52,567 nucleotides of DNA. Source: a virus. Numbering within the stretch: the first letter of the stretch is position 1; each line of letters starts with the position of its first letter. Under the pieces are notes generated by a model. It did not search any database. It saw nothing but the letters and a program-made list of their open reading frames with translations, and was not told the origin of the DNA. The stretch is from positions 1 to 52,567 of IMG/VR virus record IMGVR_UViG_3300034104_007004; one strand, 5' to 3'. Below are positions 45,287 through 52,567 of the stretch, one piece after another. The position numbers and the translations under genes are program-made.

Positions 45287-46042
45287 CTATTTTGTGCAAA
45301 TAAAGGTAATTTTATAATCAGTTGCTTTTGCAATTTCTTGGTCGTCAAATTTGGGTATTATATTCAAAACTTTCATTCCTGAAATCTCAATCAAAGATTT
45401 TAAAATATCTGGTGTCCAAAGTTTGTGTAAAATACCGTATTTGAAATTGTCCACTTTTTCATTTTCAGAAAAAACATCCACATTAGTTTCCACCAAAGAC
45501 CATGAATCAAAAAGATTCGTAGTGGTTTCTGATTGTAGTTCTAAAGTATACCAATCATAGTTAATAAACTTCTTTTGAATTTCAGTTGGTAATTCAATTC
45601 TACAAGCGGTACCATTCCAACAATCAAAAATGAAAGTACCACCCTCGTTTAACTTACATTTTACGTCTTCAAAGAACAAGGATAAATCTTCGAGTGTCTG
45701 AATGTGATTCACCACATTAAACATAGAAATCACAGTATCGAACCTACCTTCAACATCACTTACACTACCATTATGTAATTCAATGTTTGTGATGTTGTTT
45801 TGATTAATTTTTTTCTGAGCTTCGTTTAACATTGGTTCAGACAAATCGACCCCAACAACTTTTCTGAAGTATTCGGAAAGATAAATTGAATGATTGGCAG
45901 TTCCACAACCAATATCTAACAAAGAGTCTTTGTTTTCTGAGTGTCGATATATTAAATTGGATTCAATTTCATAATCTTTATCGATATGAATTGTGTCGTA
46001 GTATTTTGAATATTTGTCAAAATATGTTTCAGACATTTGCAT
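45287..46042 (-). CDS. class I SAM-dependent methyltransferase
   Basis: In this 251-residue protein motif I LLDIGCGTANHSIYL (~residue 37-51) and the acidic VVGVDLSEPML bind S-adenosylmethionine. FDTVISMFNVVNHI is motif IV and GGTFIFDCWNG a later strand. It probably methylates a sugar or a glycan-linked residue, given its place between sugar-nucleotide genes. It overlaps the epimerase start by 14 nt. An ATG at 46036 (MSETYF) is an equally good start. Confidence 0.85.
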   Translation of the reverse strand: MQMSETYFDKYSKYYDTIHIDKDYEIESNLIYRHSENKDSLLDIGCGTANHSIYLSEYFRKVVGVDLSEPMLNEAQKKINQNNITNIELHNGSVSDVEGRFDTVISMFNVVNHIQTLEDLSLFFEDVKCKLNEGGTFIFDCWNGTACRIELPTEIQKKFINYDWYTLELQSETTTNLFDSWSLVETNVDVFSENEKVDNFKYGILHKLWTPDILKSLIEISGMKVLNIIPKFDDQEIAKATDYKITFICTK

Positions 46043-46961
46043 AGGGGTCGTTGTATTTTATAGTTTTTATACCTCTAACAAGTTCATCGATTCCTTCCTC
46101 AAGTGAGATTGTAGTTTCAAATCCGAGACTGTTAATTTTGTCGTAAGAAACTACATAATCTCTTTTATCGGCATCCATTCCGATATCTGCCAAGTGTAGG
46201 TAGTAATCGACTTTACTCTGAATTAGATTACAAACATCACGTTTGCTGTAGTTCATTGAATTTCCACCAACATTATAAATTTCACCTGTCATTTTTTTTT
46301 CGTTTTTGATGGCAAATTGGAATGAACGGGCAATGTCTTTTACGTGTATAAAGGTTCTCATAAAATGAGACTCATAAACTACAATGTATTTTTGATTAAT
46401 TGCTTTATTAACAAAATCATTAATCAATAAGTCCAATCTCAATCGAGGAGATAATCCAAAAGCGGTTGCGAATCTATATGCCGTAGAGTTCGAATTTTCA
46501 ATGAGGTACCTCTCAGCCTCTGTTTTGGTTTCTCCATATAAACTAAGTGGATTGAGTGGGGTTTCCTCTGTACAGATTCCCTCTTTTACCGCTCCGTAAT
46601 TACTACCTGTAGAACCAAACAAAATGTATTGTTCAGGACGTAACATATCAACCAATCTCTTGGTAGATTCCAAATTCACCTCTTTAGCTAAAACTTGATT
46701 TTTTTGACATGCTGGGTAACCAACAATTGCCGCTAAGTGAATTATGACATCATGGGATTGAACGATTGGCTCAAGTTTTTTAGTGTCCCTGATATCACCC
46801 TCAACGAAAGAAAAATTGGGATTTATAAAGTTGGTGAATAAACTATTTCCACCAAACATAAGACTATCGTATACGGTAACTTGGTATCCAGACTTAAGGA
46901 GTTCAGGTACTAAAACACTACCGATATATCCAGCACCTCCTGTAACTAAAATTCTTCTCAT
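46029..46961 (-). CDS. NAD-dependent sugar epimerase/dehydratase (GalE-like)
   Basis: In this 310-residue short-chain dehydrogenase-like protein, TGGAGYIG (7-14) is the NAD(H)-binding loop, GDIRDT a second nucleotide contact, and YGETK gives the catalytic Tyr142/Lys146 with Thr/Ser near 118-120 (FGSTGSNYG). It acts on a nucleotide sugar in the cytoplasm, changing stereochemistry or removing water; which is not decided by sequence. It overlaps the 3,5-epimerase-like gene by ATGA (46958-46961). Confidence 0.88.
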   Translation of the reverse strand: MRRILVTGGAGYIGSVLVPELLKSGYQVTVYDSLMFGGNSLFTNFINPNFSFVEGDIRDTKKLEPIVQSHDVIIHLAAIVGYPACQKNQVLAKEVNLESTKRLVDMLRPEQYILFGSTGSNYGAVKEGICTEETPLNPLSLYGETKTEAERYLIENSNSTAYRFATAFGLSPRLRLDLLINDFVNKAINQKYIVVYESHFMRTFIHVKDIARSFQFAIKNEKKMTGEIYNVGGNSMNYSKRDVCNLIQSKVDYYLHLADIGMDADKRDYVVSYDKINSLGFETTISLEEGIDELVRGIKTIKYNDPYANV

Positions 46962-47473
46962 AGGTAATCTACAAATTGGTCTCTTTGTGAGAGAATCGGA
47001 TTATTGATTGGGAAATATGCCCCCACTTTTGGGTCGTCCCACTTTACGGTGAATTGTTTTCCCTGTCCCTCATAAAGGGTTGATTGTTTGTAGTGGAACA
47101 TTGCTGTTTCACTCATAACCAAGTGGGCGTTTCCGAACATTGGTGGGATGAGAATCTGTGTTCTGTTTTTATCGTTTAAGGCGAATGATTCCCACTTAAG
47201 ATAAGTAGGACTATCAGGTCTCATATCAACAATCACTTGATACAAACTTCCATAAAGACAAGAAATCAACTTGTGTGTGTTTTGGTCTCCGTGGAAACCT
47301 CTTAGGGTGTGTCTTACTGAAACACTAATATCATCTTGTTTAAACTCTACACCGAATTGTTGGTAAAGTTCAACATTCCACGTCTCAACATATTCACCAC
47401 GAAAATCTTGGAAGATTTCGGGTTGTATAATTTTTACATCTTCTCCGAAGACTTTACTATAATTAAATTTCAT
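46958..47473 (-). CDS. dTDP-4-dehydrorhamnose 3,5-epimerase-like protein (RmlC fold)
   Basis: In this 171-residue protein DFRGEYVETW, HTLRGFHGDQNTHKLISC (His61 as catalytic base) and the strand VDMRPDSPTYLKW follow the RmlC cupin order. The FHYKQSTLYEG segment carries the Tyr. RmlC converts dTDP-4-keto-6-deoxyglucose to the rhamnose series. This short version might instead process another keto sugar. It overlaps both neighbours by a few bases, so it is made together with the epimerase and methyltransferase. Confidence 0.85.
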   Translation of the reverse strand: MKFNYSKVFGEDVKIIQPEIFQDFRGEYVETWNVELYQQFGVEFKQDDISVSVRHTLRGFHGDQNTHKLISCLYGSLYQVIVDMRPDSPTYLKWESFALNDKNRTQILIPPMFGNAHLVMSETAMFHYKQSTLYEGQGKQFTVKWDDPKVGAYFPINNPILSQRDQFVDYL

Positions 47474-48206
47474 TTTTTTCTAAATAAATTGTAAAACTGG
47501 GGTCTATTGGTTTATGAGTTTTGATGACTTTGTAGCCATTCATTTCTGCAAACTTTTTCATGGTTGATTGTGAAAAATAAAATAAATGGTCTCCGTCTTC
47601 GGTAATTTGTTTCCATTCTGATTTCAGAGTGTTATGAGTTTCCGATTCGATATCATGAGTACCAATTACCAAAATCCCGTTCTGTTTTAACCTCTTATAA
47701 CATTCATCCAAAAATTTCTTAGGGTCATCTAAATGTTCGATAACGTTGAAACAAGTTATTACATCAAAATCGGTGTCTTCGAGATTTTCTAAAAGAGTTG
47801 TACTGAGATTTATCGGCTCGTATTTTTTTTGACCATATTCTATACATTCCTTGTTTGGGTCGATTCCTAAAGATTCAAATCCTAACTTGTTTGCGGAATT
47901 TACTAAGAAACCCATAGAACAACCCACATCTAATAATTTACCTTCTTTTTTAAATTCAGTGATAAATTCCATACGTTCATCACTTATAAATTCGAATTCT
48001 TCAATCCTGTCGTAAATGGACTTTTCTCCCTGTAAAATTTGGTAGGTTGTCCAATAATCATTTTCGTAGGCGAAGTCAACGTTTGGTCTATCTTCGATTA
48101 CTGAATAAATAAATTCACAATCACACTTTATAATCTTGTTATTGTATTTTGGGAATTCGTAGATAACCTCACCCCCATGTCCACCACATAATAAACAACT
48201 TACCAT
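47463..48206 (-). CDS. class I SAM-dependent methyltransferase with N-terminal Cys motif
   Basis: In this 247-residue protein the N-terminal CLLCGGHG, with a CDCEF further on, can bind zinc. Motif I LLDVGCSMGFLVN (~residue 87-99), SLGIDPNKEC and ITCFNVIEHLDDP form the SAM site. The layout with an N-terminal Cys cluster resembles sugar C-methyltransferases (NovU/TylC3-like), though the C-terminal part of those is missing. A sugar-modifying methyltransferase is likely. It overlaps the aminotransferase gene by 7 nt. Confidence 0.82.
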   Translation of the reverse strand: MVSCLLCGGHGGEVIYEFPKYNNKIIKCDCEFIYSVIEDRPNVDFAYENDYWTTYQILQGEKSIYDRIEEFEFISDERMEFITEFKKEGKLLDVGCSMGFLVNSANKLGFESLGIDPNKECIEYGQKKYEPINLSTTLLENLEDTDFDVITCFNVIEHLDDPKKFLDECYKRLKQNGILVIGTHDIESETHNTLKSEWKQITEDGDHLFYFSQSTMKKFAEMNGYKVIKTHKPIDPSFTIYLEKNEI

Positions 48207-49312
48207 TTTTTGAAATTATTAATCGATTTACAGATGAATTTTATTTGTTCTGTTGTTATACCCACCCATGATGGGAGACAAACACCTTCATCGTACAACC
48301 TTTCAGAAACGCTAAGGTCTTTTTTGTGTTTGAAAAATCTTAACAATGATGTGTCCTCATAACAAGGTTGTTTATGGAGAGGGTAGAAAAATGTTCTTGG
48401 TTCAACTCCTTGGTCTTGTAAATAAGCCATAAGTTGCGAGCTCCCACCTGGTACTGTAATACAAACTCTAAAAGGAATGTGAGTTGAACCTTCGAGTGGC
48501 TCAATAATGCGAATTGATGGGTCTAAGTATTTTTTGTAGGTTTCGAGGATTTTTTTCTTCTTTTTTACAATCTCGGGAAACTTGGTGAGTTGGACCAATC
48601 CTATTGCGGTTTGTAAGTCAGTCATACGAAAATTGTAACCAATTTCAGGGTGAATAAAACTTCCACGATTAATTCTTCCTTGGTTTCTCATATAAAGAAG
48701 TTGGTTGTAGATTTCTTCGTCGTTTGTAACAACTAATCCCCCTTCTCCTGTGGTCAATGTCTTGTCTGCAAAAAATGAAAAACTACCTACTTCTCCGAAA
48801 GTACCAGCTTGTTTTCCATTCCACTTCACACCAACCGCTTGAGCGGCATCTTCAACAACTTTGAGTTTGTGTTTTTTCGCAAACAACATTACCGCATCCA
48901 TATCACACGCCATCCCATAAATGTGGACTGGCATGATGGCTTTAGTTCTTTTTGTTACAAGTTTTGCGGCTTTCTTTAAATCAATGTGTAAGTCACTTTC
49001 TTGTACGTCACAGAAAACAGGTTTTGCCCCCACCATTTCAATGGCGTTTGCCGAAGCGATAAATGTAAAGTTAGGAACAATAACCTCATCCCCTTTCCCA
49101 ATACCGAGAGACTTGAGAGCCATGTACAAAGACAAGGTCCCGTTTGGTGCTAACACACCATATTTTACTCCCATCATTTTGAGGAGTTTATCAACAAACT
49201 CTTTTGACTTTGGACCTTCAGTAATCCAGTTAAGGTCAAAACAAGATTTTATTGCTTCGTATTCTTGATTATCAAGATAGGGTTGAAATTGGGGGATTTG
49301 ATATTGTGACAT
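48200..49312 (-). CDS. DegT/DnrJ/EryC1/StrS-family sugar aminotransferase
   Basis: This 370-residue PLP-dependent enzyme has the family motifs PNGTLSLYMAL (cofactor phosphate), VEDAAQAVG (Asp155 under the pyridine ring) and SFFADKTLTTGEGG (Lys184, the Schiff-base lysine), followed by a MRNQGR segment. Full length. It transfers an amino group from glutamate to a keto sugar nucleotide, producing an amino sugar for a glycan. It lies in tight overlap with the methyltransferase gene and 8 nt after the HAD-nucleotidyltransferase fusion gene. Confidence 0.93.
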   Translation of the reverse strand: MSQYQIPQFQPYLDNQEYEAIKSCFDLNWITEGPKSKEFVDKLLKMMGVKYGVLAPNGTLSLYMALKSLGIGKGDEVIVPNFTFIASANAIEMVGAKPVFCDVQESDLHIDLKKAAKLVTKRTKAIMPVHIYGMACDMDAVMLFAKKHKLKVVEDAAQAVGVKWNGKQAGTFGEVGSFSFFADKTLTTGEGGLVVTNDEEIYNQLLYMRNQGRINRGSFIHPEIGYNFRMTDLQTAIGLVQLTKFPEIVKKKKKILETYKKYLDPSIRIIEPLEGSTHIPFRVCITVPGGSSQLMAYLQDQGVEPRTFFYPLHKQPCYEDTSLLRFFKHKKDLSVSERLYDEGVCLPSWVGITTEQIKFICKSINNFKKW

Positions 49313-49320
49313 GTTTAATT

Positions 49321-50694
49321 TTAGTATCTTTTTCTATTAAGGTAAACATTGAGGTCTTCAGGTGTTCCTAAACCCCACATTGTTTGAATTTCATAAGTTC
49401 TAATTTTTTTACCATCTTGGATTGCTTCATTAAAAACGGGACAAACATAAAACTCGTTGTTGACCCGAACATTCTTTTCAATCATTTGTTCGGCGTATTT
49501 TACGTAATCCGAACCTTTAGACCAATAATAAATCCCAACGGTTGCAATGTCAGATATAGGGTTTTTTTCCGCAACTTCTGTAACGTACCCATTCTCATCA
49601 AGTTTGGCGAAAGACCATTTGGGGTGAGTGGCTTTGAAAGTGACAATTCCACCATCAGAATTTGTTTCCGACATCTTATACATAAATTCGTTAGAGTCCC
49701 ACTCAATAAATTGGTCGGAGTTTGCCATAACCAAGGGAGAATCATTGTTGATGTATTCTTTAGCCAATAACGTAGTAACAGCAGCACCTTCAGTGATACC
49801 ATCAACTTCAACAATCTTACAACCAGGTGATACTAAATTAAGGAGGGCATCGAGGTTATACTTTTCACGATGACTTTTTTGTACGATGTAAATGAATGTT
49901 GCATCCATATTTATATTCTCACTCACCAATTTAATCATAGGTTCACCTTCGACATCAATTAGTGGTTTGGGAAAAGTGTATCCCGCTTTTTCAAATCTTG
50001 AACCTGCACCTGCCATAGGAATTAACACATTCAATTTATCATCCTTCCATTTAGGTGTTGTCATCATAACTTGTTTTTCTATTTCTTGTAATTTTTTATA
50101 GACATTTTTTACATTAACGTCTGAGGGATTTGCAACTCTCAAAATATGTGAATTAGTTCGAGATGCCGCTAACAAACCATAAGGGGAGTCTTCAACAATT
50201 AAAGTTTCTTCAGGCAAAACTCCCATTTTTGAAATACACTTCCAATACATTTCGGGGTGAGGTTTTGAATTTGAGACATCTTCGTTGGAAACGATGAAAT
50301 CAAAGAATTCAATAATCTCCAATTTAGACAGAACAGTGAGAACCGTTTTTCTAATTGAATTACTACAACACGCAATTTTATATCCTTTCTCAGAAAGTGA
50401 CGAAAAGAGTTGAATTAATTCGGAATTAGGTTCAAGACTACCGAGAAGGTTTAAAGTAATTCTTTGTTTTTCATCCCATATAGGTTTGTGATAATCTAAA
50501 GATAATCCTTTGTCCCTTGTCAACATATCTAATTTTTGTTGGGTTTTTAGTCCATCGAATTTACTCAGATGTTCGTTCCAATCAATTATACATGATTTAT
50601 CGAATTTTGAAATTGCCAAATTCAAAGCGTCATAATGAATATTCTTAGCCTCAACAAGAACTCCATCCAAATCAAAAATTATAAGTTTTATCAT
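49321..50694 (-). CDS. HAD phosphatase-sugar nucleotidyltransferase fusion
   Basis: This 457-residue protein has two domains. Residues 1-205 are a HAD phosphatase of the phosphoglucomutase type: DLDGV (Asp8/Asp10), SNSIRK, Lys144 in NSKPHPEMY and EDSPYG (168-173). Residues ~220-457 are a nucleotidyltransferase with PMAGAGSRF (227-234) and FPKPLIDV, as in sugar-1-phosphate nucleotidyltransferases. The fusion could make a sugar phosphate and activate it, or remove a phosphate before activation. It begins the sugar-nucleotide part of the cluster and overlaps the 50691 gene by ATGA. Confidence 0.9.
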   Translation of the reverse strand: MIKLIIFDLDGVLVEAKNIHYDALNLAISKFDKSCIIDWNEHLSKFDGLKTQQKLDMLTRDKGLSLDYHKPIWDEKQRITLNLLGSLEPNSELIQLFSSLSEKGYKIACCSNSIRKTVLTVLSKLEIIEFFDFIVSNEDVSNSKPHPEMYWKCISKMGVLPEETLIVEDSPYGLLAASRTNSHILRVANPSDVNVKNVYKKLQEIEKQVMMTTPKWKDDKLNVLIPMAGAGSRFEKAGYTFPKPLIDVEGEPMIKLVSENINMDATFIYIVQKSHREKYNLDALLNLVSPGCKIVEVDGITEGAAVTTLLAKEYINNDSPLVMANSDQFIEWDSNEFMYKMSETNSDGGIVTFKATHPKWSFAKLDENGYVTEVAEKNPISDIATVGIYYWSKGSDYVKYAEQMIEKNVRVNNEFYVCPVFNEAIQDGKKIRTYEIQTMWGLGTPEDLNVYLNRKRY

Positions 50695-51125
50695 TTGTAG
50701 TGTGAAATGTTATCTGAACATATACCAAGACAATCGAGCTTAATATACTTGTAATTTGTTTTTTCCGGTAAAACCCAAATACTATTTTTCGAGACTTTTT
50801 TACCAGGATAAACCCACGGGATTCCTTTGGAAGTTAATGTATAATCATCTTCTTGATGCCAAAAACAATGTATGTTTGGATTTTCAAGCATTTTAAAAAG
50901 AGAGTCTTCATTTTTTGCGTGACACCAAAACTTTTCATTTTCTAAAAAAGATTCCTCAATTGAATAAAATGGTTCGTCATGACCCAAATAAAATTTTCCG
51001 TCAACAAACCACACATCGATTTCTACTTCAAACCCTTTCTCCAGTGCGTTTAGAACATAATAAGGAGAGTTTTCTGAATTTGCTATTCGTCCATCAACAT
51101 TACCCCGATGTGAAATTAGAATCAT
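50691..51125 (-). CDS. GDPD-like phosphodiesterase
   Basis: The start is the ATG at 51125 (MILISHRGNV), which overlaps the upstream stop as ATGA; an upstream TTG would be non-standard. The 144-residue protein has ISHRGN with the catalytic His, EVEIDVWFVDGKFYLGHDEP with the acidic metal ligands and second His, matching a short glycerophosphodiester phosphodiesterase domain. It lacks the C-terminal strands of cellular enzymes. In this cluster it may release or trim a glycerol-phosphate or sugar-phosphate unit. Confidence 0.8.
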   Translation of the reverse strand: MILISHRGNVDGRIANSENSPYYVLNALEKGFEVEIDVWFVDGKFYLGHDEPFYSIEESFLENEKFWCHAKNEDSLFKMLENPNIHCFWHQEDDYTLTSKGIPWVYPGKKVSKNSIWVLPEKTNYKYIKLDCLGICSDNISHYK

Positions 51126-51826
51126 AACCAAGAACGTAATTTTGAAACCTCATCATCAGACAAAACTTTTCTGTCTTTAGATATGAATCTTGGTTTTAAA
51201 AGTTTTATTTTCGAATCAATATTGAGTTCGAACTCATACTTACTTTTTACTTTTTGAGACCACTTAACATCTTCAGCTTGTCCCCACCTCAAACTTTCAT
51301 CGAGTGGAAACTCTATCATCACACTTTTTTTTGCAATCCAAAACCCTCCACTGAAATACATAAATTTCGTTAAATCTCTTACGTCGTATGGTAGTAAAGT
51401 TGTTGCATTAGAAAACATATTAATAATTTCCCAATCATGATATCGATTACCATTAATGTCGGTAATTGGATTCATGAGTAAATGAAAATCATTTCCATAT
51501 TTCAACATGTTTGCATACCACTCTTTATCTAAAGAATAATAGTCATGCATGAAAACAATATTTTCATACTTTGAATTTTCAATTATTAAATTTTTCTTTT
51601 TTGTTATCCAACCAAAATATGTTTGGTCATCGAAAGGAATATGTGTTAAATTGTTATACTCGGAATAAACGTGTTCACCACCAACAATAACAATTTCATA
51701 ATTCGGGATTTTTTGAACTTCAATCGTATTAATTATTTTTTTTATACGCTCATAAATTTTAAAACTTTCAAGGGATTCCCTGTGATTTTTTTCTGCCGCA
51801 GTAACAATTCCAAATGTAAAATCCAT
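51122..51826 (-). CDS. glycosyltransferase-like protein
   Basis: This 234-residue protein has MDFTFGIVTAAEKN at its start and YEIVIVGGEHVY, followed by NIVFMHDYYSL, the acidic motif of GT-A enzymes, and GGFWIAKKSVM later, as in family-2 enzymes that contact the acceptor. No transmembrane segment. It overlaps the GDPD-like gene by 4 nt and the neighbouring 51826 gene by 1 nt, so these are expressed together. The sugar specificity is not visible. Confidence 0.75.
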   Translation of the reverse strand: MDFTFGIVTAAEKNHRESLESFKIYERIKKIINTIEVQKIPNYEIVIVGGEHVYSEYNNLTHIPFDDQTYFGWITKKKNLIIENSKYENIVFMHDYYSLDKEWYANMLKYGNDFHLLMNPITDINGNRYHDWEIINMFSNATTLLPYDVRDLTKFMYFSGGFWIAKKSVMIEFPLDESLRWGQAEDVKWSQKVKSKYEFELNIDSKIKLLKPRFISKDRKVLSDDEVSKLRSWL

Positions 51827-52566
51827 TAGTCTAATTTTTTTATTTCAACTGTTTCATTTGACTTCATAACAGTATTATTAAGATATCGTTCCAAAGTCCA
51901 AGTTTCAGGTAAACGACCCACACAATAAATGGATTCAGTAATACCTAATTCAACAGTTCTATATCTAGTGATTGCGTGTCCTGATGGTAAATTAGTCAAA
52001 TCTCCACCATTTTTCTCAAGAAAATTCACGTATTCACTGTCCAAATTAAAATATTCATCGAGTCTGTCGTAAATTAAAGACCAATTTTTTATATTTCCAT
52101 AACCTGAAATAAACCAAGCATCCTGAAATCCTAAACCAAACTGATTATGAAACCAATGACTTACATAAAAATTTTCGGGTGACATAGATTCAAATGGGAA
52201 AGGTTGAAAAAAAATTGTGTCATACCTTGTCAGTAAAACAAGGTCGTAGTCTTCATCGACTAATTCAATCGCCTTCTTTATCGAATAAAACCTTGAATAG
52301 TTATTATTAAGGTAATCTTTTGTATTCCATGGACCATGAGGAACAAAGTCATAGTGTTTGTATGGGTGGTCAAAAGATATTTGTTTTTCTAACAAGTATT
52401 TTTTTGGTTTGTACAACTCCAAGAGTTTTTGACTTTCTTCAAAGTCATCATTCCAACCATGAAGGAAAACATCCACATTTTCTTTTAGTATGTTTTTTTC
52501 TAAAAATTCATAGGATTTTTCAAAAGATTGGATTTCCCCTCTTTTGTTTCTACCTGTAAATTTTCC
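51826..52566 (-). CDS. glycosyltransferase-like protein, 5' end beyond window
   Basis: The reading frame stays open to the right edge (about 247 codons visible; the first are GKFTGRNKRG). The upstream start is therefore outside the window, and the internal GTG at 52476 is not needed. VDVFLHGWNDDF near the visible start and DYDLVLLTRYDTIFFQPFP (acidic motif) fit a family of sugar-transferring proteins with GT-A fold. SGYGNIKNW and a final helix follow. It resembles the 1958-2749 protein in the acidic-motif region. It is the most upstream visible gene of the glycan operon. Confidence 0.72.
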   Translation of the reverse strand, partial: GKFTGRNKRGEIQSFEKSYEFLEKNILKENVDVFLHGWNDDFEESQKLLELYKPKKYLLEKQISFDHPYKHYDFVPHGPWNTKDYLNNNYSRFYSIKKAIELVDEDYDLVLLTRYDTIFFQPFPFESMSPENFYVSHWFHNQFGLGFQDAWFISGYGNIKNWSLIYDRLDEYFNLDSEYVNFLEKNGGDLTNLPSGHAITRYRTVELGITESIYCVGRLPETWTLERYLNNTVMKSNETVEIKKLD

Positions 52567-52567
52567 A

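Noticed and set aside
51126-51131. TTG start for the GDPD-like gene
   Set aside because: The ATG at 51125 gives the common ATGA overlap and starts right at the conserved ILISHRG motif.
52476-52567. GTG start of the right-edge gene
   Set aside because: The same frame stays open to the window edge with plausible protein sequence, so the gene is truncated by the window rather than starting at this GTG.

Overview
The window is a piece of a large T4-like tailed-phage (myovirus) genome, AT-rich and densely coding. It carries a T4-type head cassette in the T4 order: terminase large subunit, portal, two small core-like genes, prohead protease, scaffold, major capsid protein. It also has a gp55-like sigma factor, PhoH, a baseplate/tail block, at least eight tRNA genes and a tmRNA gene. 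The host is probably a member of the Bacteroidota (flavobacterium-like). Several promoters match the Bacteroidota consensus TTTG-N19/20-TAnnTTTG, Shine-Dalgarno sequences are largely absent, starts sit in A-rich leaders, and the phage carries its own bS21 ribosomal protein.

Layout. Positions 1-918 (minus) hold a Thr/Pro-rich fibre-like protein that runs off the left edge. Positions 996-5431 (plus) hold small accessory genes, a HAD phosphatase-like gene, tRNA-Ala and tRNA-Ser. Positions 5463-10297 (mostly minus) hold an M15 peptidase, a tRNA array interleaved with a PD-(D/E)XK nuclease and two tiny genes, a membrane-protein/lytic transglycosylase operon, a GIY-YIG-type protein, a Cys-cluster protein and a small lipoprotein. 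At 10375-11802 is a HExxH metalloprotease. Positions 11847-12395 hold the tmRNA with a structured leader and promoter. Positions 12378-17337 hold a 2OG-Fe(II) oxygenase, an M20-like peptidase, a ClpC-like unfoldase and a divergent UVR-motif protein. Positions 17358-32256 (plus) are the virion head operon, with bS21 on the opposite strand. Positions 32301-40536 hold small genes and a minus-strand tail/baseplate block. Positions 40574-52566 (minus) hold the sigma factor, PhoH and a long glycan-biosynthesis cluster.

Two kinds of upstream signal divide the genes. Host-type promoters precede accessory genes, one tRNA and the tmRNA. A different box, TATTTATW, lies 3-34 nt upstream of virion genes on both strands. 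I infer that it is the late promoter read by the gp55-like sigma factor. Both kinds can lie only 3-4 nt before the start codon, which would give leaderless mRNAs.

The most interesting candidate systems are three. First, a phage protein-quality-control set: a tmRNA with a non-canonical tag, an N-domain-less ClpC-like unfoldase that keeps an IGF loop for ClpP, and a UVR adaptor-like protein divergent from it across twin operator-like repeats. Second, a set of otherwise unrelated proteins, including an M15 peptidase and a zinc metalloprotease, that carry T4-style capsid-targeting helices ending in (L/I)xE and mostly also have a late box; these may be packaged in the virion and injected. Third, a phage-encoded bS21 together with tRNAs, including a rare tRNA-Gly(ACC) and two structurally aberrant tRNAs, suggesting takeover of host translation.
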